Shown: positions 34,601 through 44,015 of the stretch, piece by piece
How positions within the stretch are numbered: the first letter of the stretch is position 1
Layout: every line of letters begins with the position of its first letter
Assembly (NCBI GenBank): GCA_963802795.1
Contig: CAWDJV010000006.1
Coordinates: 100,914-164,913, forward strand
Origin: JAIBJN01 sp963802795
Lineage (GTDB): Bacteria > Actinomycetota > Thermoleophilia > Gaiellales > Gaiellaceae
Direction of reading: 5' to 3'
Length of the DNA: 64,000 nucleotides
Position numbers and translations under genes: made by a program
Notes under the pieces: model-generated
Databases searched by the model: none
What the model was told of the DNA's origin: nothing
Seen by the model: only the letters and a program-made list of their open reading frames with translations

Positions 34601-35000
34601 GACTGGGCCGGAGCTCGACGAAGCCGGCAGCCGCGAAGTCGCCGTCAAAGGCCAGTGCTTCGCGGATCCCCACCAGGGCCATCAGGGCAAAACTCGTCGC
34701 GTCGACGAAGGAGTACGGCCGCTCGTCGTGTTGCCGGAGCCAGTCGACCGCCGCCTGTTCGAGCTTCTCGTCGATGAAGGCAAGTTGCAGCCGCGGGGTC
34801 CGCTCGACCATGTCGAGGAAGGCAACGCCGTCGCGATGTCCTCCGCGAGCGCGAAGGAACGTCCATGTCTCGCCGCGGACCTGGTTGCTCGTCACCAACG
34901 AGGTTCCGCCGTATTCATCCAGGAGGCCTACTGCCTCCTCGTGTCGCCCATCGCGTCGCAATCGAAGTGCGACCCAGAAAGACGTATCGACGAAGATCAC
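34596..35000 (-). CDS. vapC: PIN-domain ribonuclease, VapC-type toxin
   Basis: The 134-aa PIN nuclease has the acidic site residues in MIFVDTSFWVAL (Asp5), NQVRGETWTFLR (Glu), YSFVDATSFALM (Asp) and AFDGDFAAAGF (Asp). VapC toxins cleave tRNA or rRNA. The ATG at 35000 overlaps the upstream antitoxin stop by 4 bases (ATGA), the usual vapBC coupling. A 40-bp part of the gene is duplicated at 34540-34579. Confidence 0.9.
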   Translation of the reverse strand: MIFVDTSFWVALRLRRDGRHEEAVGLLDEYGGTSLVTSNQVRGETWTFLRARGGHRDGVAFLDMVERTPRLQLAFIDEKLEQAAVDWLRQHDERPYSFVDATSFALMALVGIREALAFDGDFAAAGFVELRPSQ

Positions 35001-35227
35001 TCGCGTTCAATCGGCCCGTACAGAAACTCGTCGATGTTGTCGACAGGCTCCGCGTCGCTCCCGCCGGCGAACTCCCACAGTGGATCCTCATGCAGCGGAG
35101 GCAGCGGGGCCAGCCGCTCGCGCACATAGCGACGGATTAGCGCAGCCTTCGACACACGTTCCCGCCGGGCCTGCCGACCAAGCGCCGCGTCCAGATCCTC
35201 CTCGATCATGATCTGGAGCCGCTTCAT
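34997..35227 (-). CDS. vapB: Ribbon-helix-helix antitoxin, VapB-type
   Basis: This 76-aa protein has an N-terminal ribbon-helix-helix motif (LQIMIEEDLDAALGRQARRE, VSKAALIRRYVRERLAP) and an acidic C-terminal tail that would wrap its toxin (WEFAGGSDAEPVDNIDEFLY). It is followed with a 4-base overlap by the PIN gene. A 25-bp palindrome lies about 10 bases upstream of its ATG, a likely autoregulatory operator. Confidence 0.88.
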   Translation of the reverse strand: MKRLQIMIEEDLDAALGRQARRERVSKAALIRRYVRERLAPLPPLHEDPLWEFAGGSDAEPVDNIDEFLYGPIERE

Positions 35228-35237
35228 GAGCCCATCC

Positions 35238-35262
35238 TACATCACTTCCATGAAGTGATGTA
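35238..35262 (-). promoter_or_regulatory. Palindromic operator upstream of vapB
   Basis: TACATCACTTC (35238-35248) and GAAGTGATGTA (35252-35262) are perfect 11-bp inverted repeats around CAT. The palindrome sits just upstream of the antitoxin start at 35227 and is AT-rich compared with its surroundings. It is the expected binding site for the ribbon-helix-helix antitoxin or VapBC complex. Confidence 0.75.
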
Positions 35263-35299
35263 AAGATGCCCAGGGCGCCCGGAGCGCTCGCCGTGAGCC

Positions 35300-36163
35300 T
35301 CAGAGAGGGCGCGCGGGCTGGAGGATCCGGGCGAGCACGGCCGAGTAATCGGAGTCGCCCAGGCCTGCCTCTTCGGCCGCCTTGAGCCACGAGCGCGCCG
35401 CGGCCGCCAGCCGGAGATCGACCTCCGCCGCGGCGGCCGCCTCGCCGACGAGGTCCGCGTCCTTTCGTGCCAGGGAGAGTGAGAAGCGCGGCGGAAATTC
35501 TCCGGCCTCCAGCGACGGTCGCCGCCGCTCCGCCTGCGCCGCCAAGGGCGTCGCAGCGAGGATCTCGAACGCAGCGTCGCGCGAGAGACCGAGCCCGTCG
35601 GCAAGCGCGAGCGCTTCGCCGAGCACGCCCAGCGTCCCAAACAGAGTCGTGTTCGCCACGAGCTTCGCCGCCGCGCCGGCGCCAAGCGGGCCGACGTGGA
35701 GAAGCGAGCCGAGCACGGACAGAAGCGGCGTCCACTGCTCGAGAAGCGCCTCTGGGCCGCCGACGAAGATCCTGAGCGTCCCAGCCTCGGCCTCCGCGAG
35801 GCTCCCGAGCACCGGGGCGTCGAGCAGGCTCGCGTCCGAGGGCAGCGCCTCCTTCAGCCGCGCTACCGCGGCAGGCCCGACGGTCGACATCTGGATCACG
35901 GTCGTCGACGCGTTCGCTCCGGCGGCGATCCCCTCCGGCCCCTCGCTCACGGCCCGAAGCGCGGCCGGGTCGGCGACCATCGTGATCACCGCATCCGCGC
36001 GCCTGGCCGCATCGGCCGGGCTCGCGGCCACCGCGGCGCCGACGAGCTCCTCGGCTTTGGCGACAGTCCGGTTCCAGACGAGAACCGTGTAGCCGGCGTC
36101 CAGCAGCCGTCGGGCGATCCGGCTCCCCATCGCCCCGAGCCCGACCACGGCCACCGTGCTCAT
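35300..36163 (-). CDS. NAD(P)-dependent 3-hydroxyisobutyrate dehydrogenase-like oxidoreductase
   Basis: This 287-aa beta-hydroxyacid dehydrogenase has the Rossmann motif VAVVGLGAMGSRIARRLLDA at residues 4-23, the substrate-binding segment LLDAPVLGSLAEAEAGTL and the catalytic-lysine region GPLGAGAAAKLVANTTL. KDADLVGEAA lies in the helical C-terminal domain. The ATG at 36163 overlaps the peroxiredoxin stop by 4 bases (ATGA). The substrate is unknown (3-hydroxyisobutyrate, tartronate semialdehyde or an imine are options). Confidence 0.9.
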   Translation of the reverse strand: MSTVAVVGLGAMGSRIARRLLDAGYTVLVWNRTVAKAEELVGAAVAASPADAARRADAVITMVADPAALRAVSEGPEGIAAGANASTTVIQMSTVGPAAVARLKEALPSDASLLDAPVLGSLAEAEAGTLRIFVGGPEALLEQWTPLLSVLGSLLHVGPLGAGAAAKLVANTTLFGTLGVLGEALALADGLGLSRDAAFEILAATPLAAQAERRRPSLEAGEFPPRFSLSLARKDADLVGEAAAAAEVDLRLAAAARSWLKAAEEAGLGDSDYSAVLARILQPARPL

Positions 36164-36729
36164 GTCGTCGAGCGTAGCCAGGCGAGCACGTCCGCGGCGT
36201 TCCGGTCGGGCGGGAAGACCGGGTAGAAGACCTTGACGATCTCTCCGCCGCGCGCGACGAGCGCCAGGCGCGAATACAGGCGCACGCCGTCGAACGTGAA
36301 GGTCGGCATGTCGAGCGCCGCGGCAAGCCGGAAGTCGGGATCCGCCAGGAGCGGGAACCCGAGGTGCAGCCGCTCCGAGGCCTCGAGCTGGTACTCGGGA
36401 GTCTGGGACGAGAGCCCGGCGACCCGACACCCGAGTGCGTCGAACTCGGTGCGCAGGTCACGGAACCCGCAGCTCTGAGGCGTGCACCCGCGGGCGCCCG
36501 GGAACTCGTCCCAGCCGGCCGGAGCGTCGACGCCGGGGCGGCCGGTACGCGGGTAGACGAACAGAGCCAGCAGCCCGGACGCCAACTCCGCCAGATCGAT
36601 GGACCCGCCCGTCGTGGCAGGAAAACTCAGCGCGGGCAGCCGAAGACCGAGCAGGTGATCAGCCCGCCCGTCGTCCACCGGCACCGGCAGCCCCTCGGGA
36701 AGCCCGGCCGGATCGAAGCCGGCGCTCAC
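36160..36729 (-). CDS. Peroxiredoxin (AhpC/TSA-like)
   Basis: This 189-aa thiol peroxidase-like protein has the thioredoxin fold: LRLPALSFPATTGGSIDLAE, LLALFVYPRTGRPGVD, then GARGCTPQSCGFRDLRTEFD with a Cys-x4-Cys pair in place of the usual PxxxTxxC. AGLSSQTPEYQLEASERLHL and FPLLADPDFRLA follow. Peroxidase activity is likely but unproven. The GTG start overlaps the stop of a short upstream frame (GTGA), and its own stop overlaps the next dehydrogenase gene. Confidence 0.82.
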   Translation of the reverse strand: MSAGFDPAGLPEGLPVPVDDGRADHLLGLRLPALSFPATTGGSIDLAELASGLLALFVYPRTGRPGVDAPAGWDEFPGARGCTPQSCGFRDLRTEFDALGCRVAGLSSQTPEYQLEASERLHLGFPLLADPDFRLAAALDMPTFTFDGVRLYSRLALVARGGEIVKVFYPVFPPDRNAADVLAWLRSTT

Positions 36730-36890
36730 GCCTGCTCCTCCGCGATCTCCACGAAGCGGCAGAGCGCGTTCACCAGGCCAATGAGCTCCAGCGAGCGCGG
36801 GATGTCGTTCCCGAGCTGCCTGCGAACGTTCAGTCCCCGGGACGGCCCTCCTCCTATGTGGACACGGAGCGAGAGGGCTAGGCTTGTCAA
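36726..36890 (-). CDS. Possible short ORF (54 aa) upstream of the peroxiredoxin
   Basis: From a TTG at 36890 the frame reads TSLALSLRVHIGGGPSRG and ends IGLVNALCRFVEIAEEQA at a TGA that overlaps the peroxiredoxin GTG. The amphipathic end looks like real protein, but I recognise no family and the start is weak. It may be a remnant of a longer gene. Confidence 0.3.
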   Translation of the reverse strand: MTSLALSLRVHIGGGPSRGLNVRRQLGNDIPRSLELIGLVNALCRFVEIAEEQA

Positions 36891-36925
36891 CCAGATGTCC
36901 AGGGCGTAAGGGGTCAGGACGCGCG

Positions 36926-39738
36926 ATGCCGACTTCAGAGGTTACGGGAGGTCTCGACTCGCATCAGCAGGCCGCCGTCGCGCACGGCGAGGGCCCTGCT
37001 CTCGTTCTCGCCGGGCCGGGCTCCGGGAAGACGCGCGTCATCGTCGAGCGAGCCGTCCGCCTCATCGACGAGGAGCTCGCCCGCCCGGAAGAGCTGCTCG
37101 TCCTCACCTTCTCGCGCAAGGCCGCCACCGACCTCCGTGAGCGTCTCGCCGCGCGCCTGCGCCGGAGCTACGCGAGCTTCCCGGTCACGACCTTCCACGC
37201 CTTCTGCCTCTCGCATCCTCGACCGGAACGCTCCTGCTCCGCCTCGACTCGCGCGGCCTGCCGAGCGCCGAGCGCTCGCCCGCCTCGCTCTCGCCGAGGA
37301 GGACAACCTCGGCTACCCGGCCGACGAACGCCCTCGTAGACGAGGCGCTCGCCTTCTCCGAGCTCTGCGACGACTACCTCACGGAGCCGGAGCACCCGCT
37401 CGCCGGCGTCCGCGCGCGCTATCTCGCCGCCCTCACAGAACACGGCGCTATCGATTTCGGCGGCCTGCAGCGCGACGCCGTACGCCTCCTCGAAGACGAC
37501 GCAGACCTTCGGCGCGACTACGCAGAGCGCATCCGCTTCATCCTCGTGGACGAGTACCAGGACACGAATGTCGCCCAGGACCGCCTGCTCGAGCTGCTCG
37601 CGGGCAGTCGCCGCAACGTCTTCTGTGTCGCCGACGAGGACCAGTCGATCTACGGCTTCCGCGGCGCCGAGATCCAGAACACGATCGAGTTCGAGACCCG
37701 TTGGCCGGGCGCACGGCGCTACGACCTCCCGACCAACTACCGCTCCGGCCCCGGATCGTCGGCCTCGCGAAGGACGTGATCCGGCTCAACGTCGACACGC
37801 ACATCGACAAGGAGCTCCAGCCTGCGGAGGAACGCCCAGCGGCGCTCGCCGGCCGCACGTTCGCACAAGCCTCGCAGGAAGCTGACTGGATCGCCCGCGA
37901 GATCGCCCGCCTCCGCCTGGAAGGTCTGGAGCTCGGACAAACCGCCGTCCTCGCCCGTTCGCTGCGCGAGATCGGGCCCCGGCTCGCCTACTCGCTCCGC
38001 CGCCACAACCTCCCCTTCTTCGCTCCGCTCGAGTCGCCGATCCACCCAACGGTCGACGCCCTGCTCGCCGTGCTCGAGGTGGCGAACGCCTACCCGTGGG
38101 AAGAGCCCCACGAGGAGCGGGTCCTCCGCGCGCTCGCCTCCCCCTCTTCGGCGCCGATCGGCCTGGCCCTCCGACGCTTCCGCCGCGAGCGCCGCACGCT
38201 GTACGGCGCGCTGCGCGACTCGGGGGACTACGACCCGTTCTTCGAGGCGCTCGGGATCGTCGAAGAGACAGACCTCAGCAGGCGCCGCGGTCTACGCGCT
38301 CTGGGAGCGCCTCGACTACTTCCGCAGCCTGCAGCAGCGCTGCCGGCCGTTCGACGCGCCGCGCGAGGACGTCGAGGAGCTGGCCGCCGTCACGGCCCTG
38401 TCGAACGCCGCGAACGAGTGGGACGGTGACCTCGACGCCTTTCCCGAGGCCTTCCGCGACGGCGTGTCGGCGGCGGACGAGTGGATCCCCGCTTCCGCCC
38501 TTCCTCGCGGACGCGGTGCCGATCCTCACCGTCCACCAGGCCAAAGGGCTCGAGTGGGAGGCCGTCTTCATCTGCGACCTCGTCGAGGGCCGCTTTCCGG
38601 CTCTCGCGCGCGCCCAGCACACGCTCTTCGACCGCGAGATCTTCTCGCGAGGCCAACTTACGAAGCGGAACGCGCCCGCCGCGCGCTCGAGGAGGAGCGG
38701 CGGCTCTTCTACGTCGCCCTCACGCGCGCCCGCTCGCGGCTCTACCTCACCGCGACCGAGGAGGCGCGCGAGGAGGCCGGCCGCTCGCTCTCCCGCTTCT
38801 ACCTCGAGGCGCTCAGACCATCTCGATCCGAGTCGAGGACGCTGCGGATCACTCCGTCTCGGCTGAGGAGGCCGTCGCTGCGCTGCGCCGGGCGGGCGGG
38901 GGCGAGCCCGGGTGGCGTTCCCGTGGCGAGAGCGCGAACGGCCACCCGATGCTGCCGACCGGCGGGCTGTGGACTTCCGCCTCCCGCCTCGCTCCGTACG
39001 AGAACTGCCCGCTTCAGTTCTTCTACGGCAGCCTGCTCGAGCTCGGGCGCGCTCGAGGGGCCTGCGACTCTCCTTCGGCGGGTCTTCCACGACGTGCTCG
39101 AAGCGTTCCACGACCCCGAGCGCGGCGAACCGCAGACTCTCGAGCGTCTGCTCGAGCTCGCCGAGGAGCACTGGAACGACGAGGGATCCGGCCGCTCCGC
39201 TCGCAGCGCGAGCAGCGGCGCATCCTCGAGCGCGATGCTGCAGCACTACTACGAGCTCGAGGTGCGAGCCGGGCCTCGACGCCGAGGTCCTCGCGGTCGA
39301 GCAGGGCTTCCGGTTCGAGCTCGACACCTCGACAATCACCGGCTACATCGACCGGATCGACCGCTGCGGCGACGGACGGCTGCGCCTGCTCGACTACAAG
39401 ACCTCGAAGCAGCGCGATGCGCTGGCCGAGGCGGCCGAGCAGGACCTCCAGCTCGCCCTCTACGCGCTCGCCTGCCAGCGAGGTCCCGGAGCTCGCCGCG
39501 CTCGGAGAGGTCGGCGAGCTCGTCTACCTCTATCCGCGGCGTCATGGCCCATGGGCGGCTCGTCCGGCGCGGGCAGGAGATGACGCCGGAGCTCGCCGAG
39601 CGCGACACGCGAGCGGGTCCGCGCCTGATCGCCGCGATCGTCGCCGAGCAGTTCGACTTCTCTCCGGAGGCCGACTGCAAGTGGTGCGAGTTCAAGCGGA
39701 TCTGCCCGCGCCACCACGGAGGGGACGTGCCGGTATGA
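36926..39738 (+). pseudogene. AdnAB-like helicase-nuclease subunit 1 (UvrD-like motor plus RecB-like nuclease), many frameshifts
   Basis: Joined, this is a protein of about 935 residues. Motor motifs are LAGPGSGKTRVIVERAVRL (Walker A), LTFSRKAATDLRERL, VDEYQDTNVAQDRLLEL, VADEDQSIYGFRGAEIQ, PTNYRSG, LTVHQAKGLEWEAVFI and RLFYVALTRARSRLYL. The RecB-type nuclease has GYIDRIDRCGDGRLRLLDYK. A C-terminal CKWCEFKRICPRHH stretch could hold an iron-sulphur cluster. At least eight one-base shifts (for example near 37,210, 37,755, 38,140, 38,275, 38,495, 38,660 and 39,055) interrupt it. The next gene starts with an ATGA overlap. It probably resects double-strand breaks and degrades foreign DNA. The breaks may be sequence errors. 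Confidence 0.82.
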
Positions 39739-42635
39739 GCCTGCACCGCGGAGCAGGAGCGCATCCTCGCCCACGCTCGCGGCCCCCTCCGGATCGCTGC
39801 CGGCGCCGGAACGGGCAAGACCGACACGCTCCGGCTGGCCATCGTCAGGCTGATCGAGCGAGGGCGTCCGCCCGGGCGAGATCCTCTGCCTCACTTTCAC
39901 CGTCGAGGCGACGAAGGAGATGCGACGGCGCGTCTCGAGGCGCTCGGCGAGCACACCGGACCTCGATCCGGACGAGCTCACCGTGCAGACCTACCACGCG
40001 TTCGCCGCGTCGATCGTGCGGGAGCACGCGCTCCTGCTCGGTCTCGACGGCGACCCGGCCCTGCTCGACCGGGCGCGCGCCTGGCAGCTCGCCTCGAGGC
40101 GCTCGACGGCTGCACTTTCGACCGGCTCGAGATCGGCTGGCTCGCCGAGCTTCGTCGGCAAGGTGCTCGCGCTGAACGAGGAGATGCAGCGGCACGTCGT
40201 CTCGCCCGAGACGGTGCGGGCCTGGTGCGACGCGGGGCCACCGGCGACGAAGTCGCGCGCCAGCGGCTGGAGGCGGTCGCGGCGGTCGAGGCCTACGCGC
40301 GCGTCAAGCGCGAGCGAAACGCGATCGACTTCGGCGACCAGATCGAGCTCGCGGTCGAGCTGCTGCGTGCGCAGCCCGGAGGTGCTCGACCGCCTACGCG
40401 CGCGCTTCCGCTACGTCTTCCTCGACGAGTACCAGGACACCGACGTCGCCCAGCGCGAGCTCGTCAGGCTGATCGGCGCGCCGCGCGGAGCTCGTCTGCG
40501 CCGTCGGCGACGTCGACCAGGGGATCTTCGGCTGGCGCGGCGCGACGATCCACAACATGTTCTGCGTTCCCGGACGACTTCCCGGGCGCGCAGCACCGAG
40601 ACGCTGTCCGATCAACTTCCGCTCCGGCAAGCGGATCCTCGACCTCGCGAACGCGCTCGATCGCACCCTACGAGCGGCCCAGGCGGCGAGGTGCGCGCTC
40701 CGCTCACGCCCGGCGCGAGGAGCGCCCGGACGCGACGGTCGAAGGCTTCGTCGCGGCCACCAGCTCGACGAGGCGGAGGAGATCGCCGCGCGCATCGCGG
40801 CCGGCGGCGAGCCGTGGTCGCAATACGCCGATCCTCGCCGCGACGCGCGGCCTGTTCGACCCGATCTACCGGGCGCTCGCGGCCGCGCGGCGTCCCGGTC
40901 GAGGTGGACACGCTCGGCGGCTTCTGGCTGCGTCCCGAGATGATCGACGTGCTCGCCTGGCTCCGCGTTCTCGCCGACCCGGGCGACAACATCGCTCTCG
41001 CCCGGCTGCTCCTCGGGCCCGCGTACCGCCTGAGCCGCACGGACCTCTTCTTCCTCGCCGCGGCGCGCGAAGGACGAGAACCGGCGCATCCGCCACGGCG
41101 ACCGCGACGTGCTGCCGTACGCGCTCGCCGACGCGATCGTCGACGCACGGCGGAAATCCCCGAGCTGTCCGAGGACGCGCGCGAGCGGATCGCCGAGCTG
41201 CGCGCGGATGTGGCGCGAGCTGCCGGCGATCGCGGCGCGGGTTTCCCTCGCCGACCTCGTCGGCGAGATCGCGCGCGTCTCCGGACTGGCTGCCGAGCTC
41301 GCGGCCTCCCCGATCCCGAGGCCGACGTCGCGCTCCGCCACCTTGCGCGAAGCTGCGCGACCTCGCCCAGGGGTACCAGCCAGTAGCGGGCTCTGCCGAT
41401 CTGGCCGGCTTCGTCGCCTACCTCGACTCGATCGAGGAGGCCGACCAGGACGAGGACGAGCTCCGCGCGGCAGAGGAGAACGCTGTCCGCCTGATGACGC
41501 TCCACCGGCGCGAAGGGGCTCGAGTGGGACGTGCGTCTTCCTCCCCGGGCTCGTCAAGGGCCAGATGCCGCACGGCGGCAAGGGCGGCAACAACCCGGCG
41601 GACTTCTGGCACCGGCTCCCGTTCGAGCTGCGCGGCGACCGTGACTTCCTGCCCGAGGAGACGAAGGACGGCATCGCGCAGATGCGGGACGAGGAGGAGC
41701 GACGGCTGATGTACGTCGGCGTCACGCGCGCGAAGCGCCGGGTCGTGCTCTCGCGCGCCTGGTTCTATCGCGACAACCTCGGCGCGAAGAAGCCGTCGCC
41801 GTTCTGGGAGGAGGCGCTCGAGACGGGCCTCGTCGACCGGTCGTCCGAGGTCGAATGCCCGCCCGTGAACCCTCATCCGCTCGGGATCGAGCGGCCGCCC
41901 GAGCCCGAGCGCAGGTTCGAGCCGCCGCCGCGCGGATCCGGCGGAGATCGAGCGGCTCGAAGCCGAGCTGGAGCGCCTGCGCGCGCGTCGAGGCGCGACG
42001 CCCTGCGCATCGCCGCGTGGCAGCCGCCCTCCACGCTTTCCGTGACGGCGTTCCTGACGTTCGTGCGCGACCCGGAGGAGTTCTTCTGGCGCTACGTGCG
42101 GCGCGTCCCGTCGCCGCCGGCGCCGGCCGCGCAGCTCGGCATCGAGCTGCACCGGCGCATCGAGCAGTGGTCGCGAGGCGGTCTGGCTGTCGGCGCGGGC
42201 GTGGGCTCGGCGGACGTCGGCGAGGAGCCCTACGACCTCGACGCCTCCGAACGCCGCGGCGACGGGCGCGGCGTGTCGCCGGAGCAGCTGTGGGAGAACT
42301 TCAAGGCGAGCCGCTTCGCGCAGATGAAGCCGCTCATGACGGAGCAGCCGTTCACGCTCTACCTGGGCGAGGGGCTCAGCGTCGAGGGCCGAATCGACGC
42401 GATCTTCGAGCGCGAGGACGGCGCCTGGGACGTCGTCGACTACAAGACGGGCGCGAGCGACCCCGATCCGCTCCAGCTGGCGATCTATGCCAAGGCGATC
42501 GAGGAGATCTGGGCAAAGCCAACGGTGCCGGCCTGGCTGCTGCTGCGGACCGGGGAAGAGCGATCGGCGCCATCTATCGAAGACTTAGAAGGGGCTCTCG
42601 GAGATGCAGCACGCGAGTTGAAGGAACTCCGCTGA
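39735..42635 (+). pseudogene. AdnAB-like helicase-nuclease subunit 2, many frameshifts
   Basis: Joined, this is about 960 residues with a UvrD-like motor and C-terminal RecB-like nuclease. Motifs visible across frames are RIAAGAGTGKTDTLRLAIV, TYHAFAASIVREHALLLG, FLDEYQDTDVAQRELVRLIG, VGDVDQGIFGWRGATIHNM, NFRSGKRILDLANAL, LMTLHRREG, RLMYVGVTRAKRRVVLSRAW, LSVTAFLTFVRDPEEFFWRY and GRIDAIFEREDGAW followed by VVDYKTG. More than ten frame changes occur up to about 41,990; the last 650 bases are clean. The ATG overlaps the previous stop by 4 bases, as expected for subunits of one complex. Which subunit corresponds to AdnA or AdnB I cannot tell. Confidence 0.82.
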
Positions 42636-42688
42636 CCAAGCTGGCCATGTGGCGCCCATAGCATCTGGCGCCCGAGCCTGATACCTCA

Positions 42689-42704
42689 CTTCGCTGTCGC
42701 GAAG
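42689..42704 (+). terminator. Hairpin after the helicase-nuclease pair
   Basis: CTTCGC (42689-42694) pairs with GCGAAG (42699-42704) around TGTC. Seven bases on, AGCGGGT/ACCCGCT (42711-42725) forms a second palindrome. No T-run follows. Termination of the operon is plausible but not shown. The rest of the roughly 300-base gap to 42934 has a possible TTGACT promoter element (42732-42737) and no gene. Confidence 0.35.
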
Positions 42705-42933
42705 GGCTCAAGCGGGTCACCCGCTCGGGGGTTGACTGGACCACGGTCGTCCCGTATGGCGTGTTGATGCGGCGACTCCCCTTTAGTTAATCGGTTCGTG
42801 GCGCGCTCATACCCACGCGCGTTGCAAAGGCGCCGTGACCGAGGCCAGCGCACCGCGCCCGGGTCTTCACCGCACAACCTCAGGCCTCACCCACGCGGAA
42901 GCACGGAATTCACCAACCAGCAAGGAGCCCTAG

Positions 42934-43782
42934 ATGAGCAAACACGAAACCCCACTCACCCGCGCCTATTGGGAGACGGTGGGCGGAACGCTGTACGAGG
43001 AGTTCCTCGCCGTCGAGGGGATTCGCGAAGTGAGCCAGAACCGCAGACTCGACGGCGTCATCGTTCTCAACGGAAACGGGCGAGCGCGGATCGCTTCCCG
43101 GGGCGAGCAGGTCTCGCTTAACGACCGCGATGTCATCGTTGTCCAGACGAAGGTGGGCCGCCTCAACTGGTTTCACATGGGCCAGGCGCTTCTCTCGCCT
43201 GAGCTCATCCGCCGGCGCTGGCCGCCGGCGTCGCTGCTCTCCGTCCTCCTCTGCACGGCCGACGACCCCGTGCTCAGCCCGCTGCTCAAGTCCTACCCCG
43301 AGATCGAACTGAGGATCGTTCCGCCTAGCAACGGGAAGGGCATGTCACAGGCGCGCATCCCGCACGCGGCCGAGTGGATCTGGCAGCAAGAGGGCGGCGG
43401 GCTGCTCGCACCGGCAACCCTTGCCCCCGGCCTCAAGGTGGAAGGGCTGATCGTTCTCGGGCAGCCTCGAGCACGACTCGTGGGTGAGGCTGCAGCGCTG
43501 GTCAAGGGAGAGGACGTATGCCTCGTCCACAGCGCCGGCGAGCGCCGCCAGGAACGAACGCGCTCACTGGGGATGTACGTGAGCGGCGAGGCCATCTTCG
43601 CCGCAACGCTGGTGCGCCAAATGGGCGCGCGAAGTGTGCGCTCGGTCATTCTCTGCCAGCGCGGCGACGACGTGATCGAGAAAGCCCTGCACAAGCACGA
43701 TCCGGCAGTCACAATCAAATCCACCGACTCTGACCGGACCTCCCGTGGGCACTGCGCCGGCGCGACTTCGGTCGGCGGCTAG
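42934..43782 (+). CDS. Predicted PD-(D/E)XK-like nuclease with QxK motif, unnamed family
   Basis: I do not recognise a named family. The 282-aa intact protein starts TPLTRAYWETVGGTLYEEF and has an acidic helix (E22/E23). RRLDGVIVLNG (D40) and DVIVVQTKVGRLNWFHMG follow, where Q71-x-K73 falls on the strand after the Asp, the order seen in Mrr/QxK nucleases. A second alpha/beta half follows (SLLSVLLCTADDPVLSPLLK, LKVEGLIVLGQPRARLVGEA). An AAGGAG site lies 7-8 bases before the ATG. It is the only unbroken gene between 36.9 and 52.8 kb on the plus strand. Nuclease function is inferred from the motif alone. Confidence 0.6.
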   Translation: MSKHETPLTRAYWETVGGTLYEEFLAVEGIREVSQNRRLDGVIVLNGNGRARIASRGEQVSLNDRDVIVVQTKVGRLNWFHMGQALLSPELIRRRWPPASLLSVLLCTADDPVLSPLLKSYPEIELRIVPPSNGKGMSQARIPHAAEWIWQQEGGGLLAPATLAPGLKVEGLIVLGQPRARLVGEAAALVKGEDVCLVHSAGERRQERTRSLGMYVSGEAIFAATLVRQMGARSVRSVILCQRGDDVIEKALHKHDPAVTIKSTDSDRTSRGHCAGATSVGG

Positions 43783-44015
43783 CCCGCGAGAAGGTCAGTA
43801 AGTCCTGCTCCGGATCGAGGGCTCGGAGGAAGGCGTTGCCGGCGAACGTGATTTCGACGGTCTCGATCCCTAGCTCTCGGTCGGCGTGCTCAGCGCTTGC
43901 TCCCACTCAACGCGCGAGGTGGCACTCCGACCCTTCCGCTTCGAAGGCCGGTCTCTTACGGCGCCGACCTCCAGCTCAGACAACCTTACTCCGATCAGTG
44001 CCGCGAAAGAGCCAT
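43715..44015 (-). pseudogene. Short frameshifted ORF after the RelE-UvrD gene
   Basis: An ATG at 44015 overlaps the helicase stop (ATGA). With one shift the frame reads SFAALIGVRLSELEVGAVRD, and after another shift ELGIETVEITFAGNAFLRAL and DPEQDLLTF. The pieces look like real protein and the coupling supports a gene of about 70-90 residues, but I recognise no family. Confidence 0.35.

Noticed and set aside
42732..42760. TTGACT and TATGGC with 17-base spacing upstream of the QxK protein
   Set aside because: The -35 is good but the -10 matches only three of six positions; not strong enough to list as a promoter.
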